7,294 nucleotides of DNA, from assembly GCA_013151975.1 (NCBI GenBank), contig JAADHG010000233.1, positions 1 to 7,294 of the forward strand, in the 5' to 3' direction. This DNA is from Chlorobiota bacterium (GTDB lineage Bacteria > Bacteroidota > Bacteroidia > Flavobacteriales > Flavobacteriaceae). The notes beneath the pieces are model-generated. The model did no database searches, was not told the DNA's origin, and worked only from the letters and a program-made list of their open reading frames with translations. Positions 5,129 through 7,294 of this stretch are shown here, piece by piece. The first letter of the stretch is position 1. Each line of letters begins with the position of its first letter. The position numbers and the translations under genes were made by a program.

Positions 5129-5754
5129 GGATTCCTGCTTTCGCAGGAATTACACATGCTTTCCTTTTTCCCAACCATGTTTCCCAAGATATTGTTCCCA
5201 AGATATTGTTCTCCGCTTTCAACAGCACCATCTTCAATGCTTGTACCCATACTATCGTTCCAACGGTTTAGGTAACCAAATAAGGAAATAACCCCAAGCA
5301 TTTCCACAATTTCGCCTTCGTTCCAGTGTTCATACAAGCGTTTTTTAATATCTTCATCTACTGCATTTGGTACTAAACTAGCTGCTAAACTAAAATCTAA
5401 AGCAGCACGCTCGGCGTCGTTAAACGCAGGGTGTGTACGGTATTCCCAAATATTATCCAATTGTTCTTGTTCTGCGCCATAGCGTTCGGCAGCTCTTATG
5501 GCGTGTGCTTGACAATAACGGCATCCAGAAGAATTGCTACTTACCCATGCAATCATACGTTTTAAGGCTGGGGTAACTCTACCTTCGTTTGCCATAACGG
5601 CTTTATTTAGGTTGATAAAAGCTTTAGAAATTGCTGGACGGTGCTGCATGGTGAGTACAGAATTTGGACAAAATCCAAGCGTTTCATTAAAGAATTCTGC
5701 GAGTTCTCTAGTTTCAGAATCATGGTCGGCAGATAATGGTGTGACTAATGGCAT
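5110..5754 (-). CDS. AhpD-like carboxymuconolactone decarboxylase-family protein, C-terminus frameshifted by a 14-bp duplication
   Basis: The protein belongs to the carboxymuconolactone decarboxylase/AhpD family, whose AhpD-like members use a Cys pair to reduce peroxides or partner proteins. The redox centre is GCRYCQAHAIRAAERYG, with C78, C81 and H84. Upstream lie LGFCPNSVLTMQHRP (26-40) and VTPALKRMIAW; downstream are FNDAERAALDFSLAAS, GEIVEMLGVISLFGYLNRWNDS and SIEDGAVESGEQYLG (ending at 186). After residue 186 the reading frame leaves the expected path. The 14-mer caatatcttgggaa is present twice in tandem (5181-5208), and the frame then runs through a REP hairpin to give a tail ending MCNSCESRNPRPLRC. 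With one copy removed the protein would be 196 residues ending LGKHGWEKGKHV, with TAA at 5150-5152. The catalytic core is intact, so activity may persist. It is transcribed divergently from the OsmC gene 144 bp away. Confidence 0.9.
   Translation of the reverse strand: MPLVTPLSADHDSETRELAEFFNETLGFCPNSVLTMQHRPAISKAFINLNKAVMANEGRVTPALKRMIAWVSSNSSGCRYCQAHAIRAAERYGAEQEQLDNIWEYRTHPAFNDAERAALDFSLAASLVPNAVDEDIKKRLYEHWNEGEIVEMLGVISLFGYLNRWNDSMGTSIEDGAVESGEQYLGNNILGNMVGKKESMCNSCESRNPRPLRC
5131..5150. repeat. REP-like palindrome overlapping the 3' end of the AhpD-like gene
   Basis: ATTCCTGC (5131-5138) pairs perfectly with GCAGGAAT (5143-5150) around TTTC. The form 'ggattcctgctttcgcaggaat' resembles the short dispersed palindromes found in many bacterial genomes between genes. 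It lies immediately after the inferred ancestral stop (5150-5152, sharing one base) and could also act as an mRNA-stabilising 3' hairpin. In the present frame it is translated as part of CESRNP. Confidence 0.65.
5181..5208 (-). repeat. Exact 14-bp tandem duplication inside the AhpD-like gene
   Basis: The plus strand reads ttcccaagatattg twice without a gap (5181-5194 and 5195-5208). Fourteen is not a multiple of three, so the second copy shifts the frame. Exact identity implies a recent event or an assembly artefact. Its consequence is described under the gene and in the findings. Confidence 0.95.
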
Positions 5755-5839
5755 AGTATTTTTTTTAGTAGTATTTTTGATACAGCAAGAAATATCCAGA
5801 GCAAAAACTGATGTTAAAAGAAATTATTATTTTAGATAT

Positions 5840-5847
5840 TACTTGTG
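5840..5847 (+). promoter_or_regulatory. Weak candidate -7 element of the OsmC gene
   Basis: TACTTGTG differs at one position from TAnnTTTG and lies 51 bp upstream of the ATG at 5899. A full match, TATTTTTG, also occurs at 5772-5779 but would give a leader of about 110 bases. Neither has a good TTG box at the usual distance. The 144-bp divergent region must hold promoters for both genes, but I cannot place them firmly. Confidence 0.25.
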
Positions 5848-5898
5848 TTCTATTTCAAAAAATTATTATACACACAAGAAACAAAAAAAACTTTAAAT

Positions 5899-6318
5899 AT
5901 GGTTGATAAAATCACAACACAATGGAAAGGAAAAATGATTTTTGAATCTGACAATCCTAGAGGAACATTAATGATGGATGCTTCTGAGGAATTTGGTGGT
6001 ACCAACTCAGGATTAGCTCCTAAGGCAATGATGTTATCATCTTTGGCAGGTTGCTCTGGACTAGATGTTGTTTCTGTTTTAAATAAGATGAAAGTAAAGA
6101 TCGATGATTTTAAAATGGTAGTTGAAGGCGAACTCACCGAAGAACACCCAAAATATTACCACAAAGTAACTGTTGATTATCATTTTTATGGTAAAGATTT
6201 AAAAGAAGGCAAAATTAAAAAGGCGGTTGATTTATCTGTTGAGAGGTATTGTGGTGTTATGGAAATGTTTCGCCATTTTGCGACAGTAAAAACGGCTATT
6301 CATTATCATAACAAATAA
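5899..6318 (+). CDS. OsmC-family protein (peroxide/thiol redox)
   Basis: OsmC/Ohr-family proteins are small cytoplasmic homodimers; characterised members reduce organic hydroperoxides with a reactive Cys pair. The 139-residue sequence has TQWKGKMIFESD at the N-terminus, GGTNSGLAPKAMMLSSLAGCSGLDVVSVL with C52 at the head of the long central helix, and VERYCGVMEMFR with C118, the second conserved cysteine. It ends in a short strand, VKTAIHYH. Both family cysteines are therefore present. It groups with the general OsmC/YhfA-like branch and not clearly with Ohr, so the physiological substrate is uncertain. I start at ATG 5899 (MVDKITTQW) because the in-frame GTG at 5845 would add 18 residues (FYFKKLLYTQ...) unlike the family. 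It is divergent from the AhpD-like gene, suggesting a shared oxidative-stress role. Confidence 0.93.
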   Translation: MVDKITTQWKGKMIFESDNPRGTLMMDASEEFGGTNSGLAPKAMMLSSLAGCSGLDVVSVLNKMKVKIDDFKMVVEGELTEEHPKYYHKVTVDYHFYGKDLKEGKIKKAVDLSVERYCGVMEMFRHFATVKTAIHYHNK

Positions 6319-6323
6319 TTCAA

Positions 6324-6403
6324 TGTCATGTTGAGCGCAGTCGAAACATCTTGGTAATAAAACTGAGATTCTTCATCTCTAACTCTTGGGATTCTGAATG
6401 ACA
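6324..6403. repeat. Probable REP-like dispersed element between the OsmC gene and recJ
   Basis: This stretch opens tgtcatgttgagcgcagtcg and closes gggattctgaatgaca, so its ends are the inverted hexamers TGTCAT (6324-6329) and ATGACA (6398-6403). Inside is a small hairpin, GAGAT/ATCTC (6365-6369/6375-6379). I recognise the 'gttgagcgcagtcgaaac' core and the 'attctgaatgaca' end as sequences that recur between genes in flavobacterial genomes. This is from memory and not from a search. It fills most of the 105-bp gap and carries no gene. Confidence 0.5.
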
Positions 6404-6423
6404 ACTTATACTAAAAAGCACAA

Positions 6424-7294
6424 ATGCGGTGGACTCTTAAACCCAAACCAGAAGCTAAAAAAGTAAAAGGCTTGCAAAAAGCATTGCAAGTTGATGAAGT
6501 TACAGCAACACTGTTACTGCAACGGGGCATCGAAACTTATGAAGAGGCAAAAACCTTTTTTCGTCCAAGTTTTGAGGATTTACACGATCCATTCTTGATG
6601 AAAGATATGGATAAAGCGGTTGTCAGAATTGAAAACGCTATTACGAATAACGAAAACATTTTAGTATATGGTGATTATGATGTAGATGGCACAACTTCTG
6701 TTGCACTACTATCATCGTATTTAAAATCGAAAACAGATAATATTGCTACATATATTCCCGACCGATATGATGAAGGTTACGGCATTTCATATAAAGGCAT
6801 TGACTTTGCAGTTGACAATGATTTTTCGTTAATTATTGCCCTAGATTGTGGTATAAAAGCTATTGATAAAGTAGCTTATGCCAAAGAAAAGGGAGTAGAT
6901 TTTATTATTTGTGACCACCATAGACCTGGAAATAGTATACCGGATGCTGTCGCAGTTTTAGATCCAAAACGAGACGATTGTGTATACCCTTATAAAGAAC
7001 TCTGTGGTTGTGGCGTTGGATTTAAACTCGTTCAAGCATTAGCTTCAAAAGACGGCAAAACAATTGAAGATTTAGTAGAATATTTGGATTTGGTAGCCAC
7101 AGCTATTGGCGCAGACATTGTACCAATAACAGGAGAGAATAGAGCATTGGCTTATTTTGGCTTGCAAGTAATTAATGAAAACCCACGCATGGGTTTCAAA
7201 ACCATTATTCAACAATTAAAAAAGGATAAACTCACCATTACAGATGTGGTTTTTACTATTGCACCTCGCATAAATGCTGCAGGACGTATGAAAC
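6424..7294 (+). CDS. recJ: Single-stranded-DNA-specific 5'-3' exonuclease RecJ, N-terminal 290 codons (runs off the right edge)
   Basis: RecJ degrades single-stranded DNA 5' to 3' in recombinational, base-excision and mismatch repair, using Mn/Mg ions held by its DHH domain. The frame is open from ATG 6424 to the window end. It begins MRWTLKPKPEAKKVKGLQ, with 'MRW' typical of RecJ N-termini in this phylum. Visible motifs are RPSFEDLHDPFLMKDM (47-62), the metal-binding YGDYDVDGTTS (82-92), IPDRYDEGYG (111-120), LDCG (140-143), CDHHRPG (163-169) with the DHH signature, LCGCGVGFKLVQAL, LVATAIGADIVP and PRINAAGRM near the edge. All core DHH residues that fall within the window are present. The DHHA1 and OB domains lie beyond the edge. 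The REP-like repeat in the preceding gap makes cotranscription with the OsmC gene uncertain. Confidence 0.96.
   Translation, partial: MRWTLKPKPEAKKVKGLQKALQVDEVTATLLLQRGIETYEEAKTFFRPSFEDLHDPFLMKDMDKAVVRIENAITNNENILVYGDYDVDGTTSVALLSSYLKSKTDNIATYIPDRYDEGYGISYKGIDFAVDNDFSLIIALDCGIKAIDKVAYAKEKGVDFIICDHHRPGNSIPDAVAVLDPKRDDCVYPYKELCGCGVGFKLVQALASKDGKTIEDLVEYLDLVATAIGADIVPITGENRALAYFGLQVINENPRMGFKTIIQQLKKDKLTITDVVFTIAPRINAAGRMK

Noticed and set aside
5534..5896. Plus-strand open frame of 120 codons opposite the AhpD-like gene
   Set aside because: It lies mostly antisense to a well-supported gene, gives a sequence with no recognisable domain, and runs across the divergent promoter region.
5845..5898. 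Upstream GTG start extending the OsmC protein by 18 residues
   Set aside because: The extra residues (FYFKKLLYTQETKK...) come from AT-rich leader DNA and do not resemble OsmC N-termini. The ATG at 5899 is directly followed by the expected first strand.
5850..6137. Minus-strand open frame opposite the OsmC gene
   Set aside because: It is antisense to a clear OsmC-family gene with both conserved cysteines, and its own translation has no recognisable features.
1..7294. Mobile element, phage or defence island
   Set aside because: No transposase, integrase, tRNA attachment site, restriction or toxin-antitoxin gene is visible. The gene content is housekeeping, with only small repeats between genes.

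Overview
The window looks like chromosomal DNA of a low-GC member of the Bacteroidota, most likely Flavobacteriaceae. The evidence is AT-rich intergenic DNA, few Shine-Dalgarno-like leaders, several matches to the Bacteroidota -7 promoter element TAnnTTTG, a thymidine kinase and an alanine racemase with sequence details I associate with this phylum, and REP-like palindromes of a style common in flavobacteria. Most genes are housekeeping; I see no phage, transposase, CRISPR array or defence cluster.

Layout. Minus strand, 1-2578: tdk (thymidine kinase) overlaps alr (alanine racemase) by 8 bp. It is followed by mscL (mechanosensitive channel), a terminator hairpin, and then the first 78 codons of asd (aspartate-semialdehyde dehydrogenase), which runs off the left edge. 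A 191-bp divergent region (2579-2769) with two operator-like dyads separates this block from a plus-strand set of three tightly packed genes. These are a conserved-looking hypothetical gene (2770-3516), rsmI (16S rRNA C1402 2'-O-methyltransferase, 3545-4216) and an atypical uracil-DNA glycosylase superfamily gene (4216-4794), joined to rsmI by a TAATG overlap.

After a short convergent junction come two minus-strand genes. One is a small membrane protein (4824-5051) whose first hydrophobic segment is built from a 21-bp in-frame minisatellite. The other is an AhpD-like carboxymuconolactone decarboxylase-family gene (5110-5754). A REP-like repeat cluster lies between them. Divergent from the AhpD-like gene is an OsmC-family gene (5899-6318). 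A second REP-like element follows, then the 5' portion of recJ (6424 to the right edge).

The most notable observation is an exact 14-bp tandem duplication (5181-5208) near the 3' end of the AhpD-like gene. Removing one copy on paper restores a different C-terminus, ...YLGKHGWEKGKHV, followed at once by TAA (5150-5152). The present frame instead carries a 28-residue tail that is translated through the REP hairpin. With the 21-bp minisatellite and the REP copies, this makes 4958-5208 a local hot spot of repeat-driven change.

Functional themes: asd and alr feed peptidoglycan precursor synthesis (diaminopimelate and D-alanine); mscL protects against hypo-osmotic shock; tdk salvages thymidine; rsmI modifies the ribosomal decoding site; the UDG-like protein and RecJ belong to DNA repair; and the AhpD-like/OsmC divergent pair suggests thiol-based peroxide defence. 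The last point is inferred from family membership.
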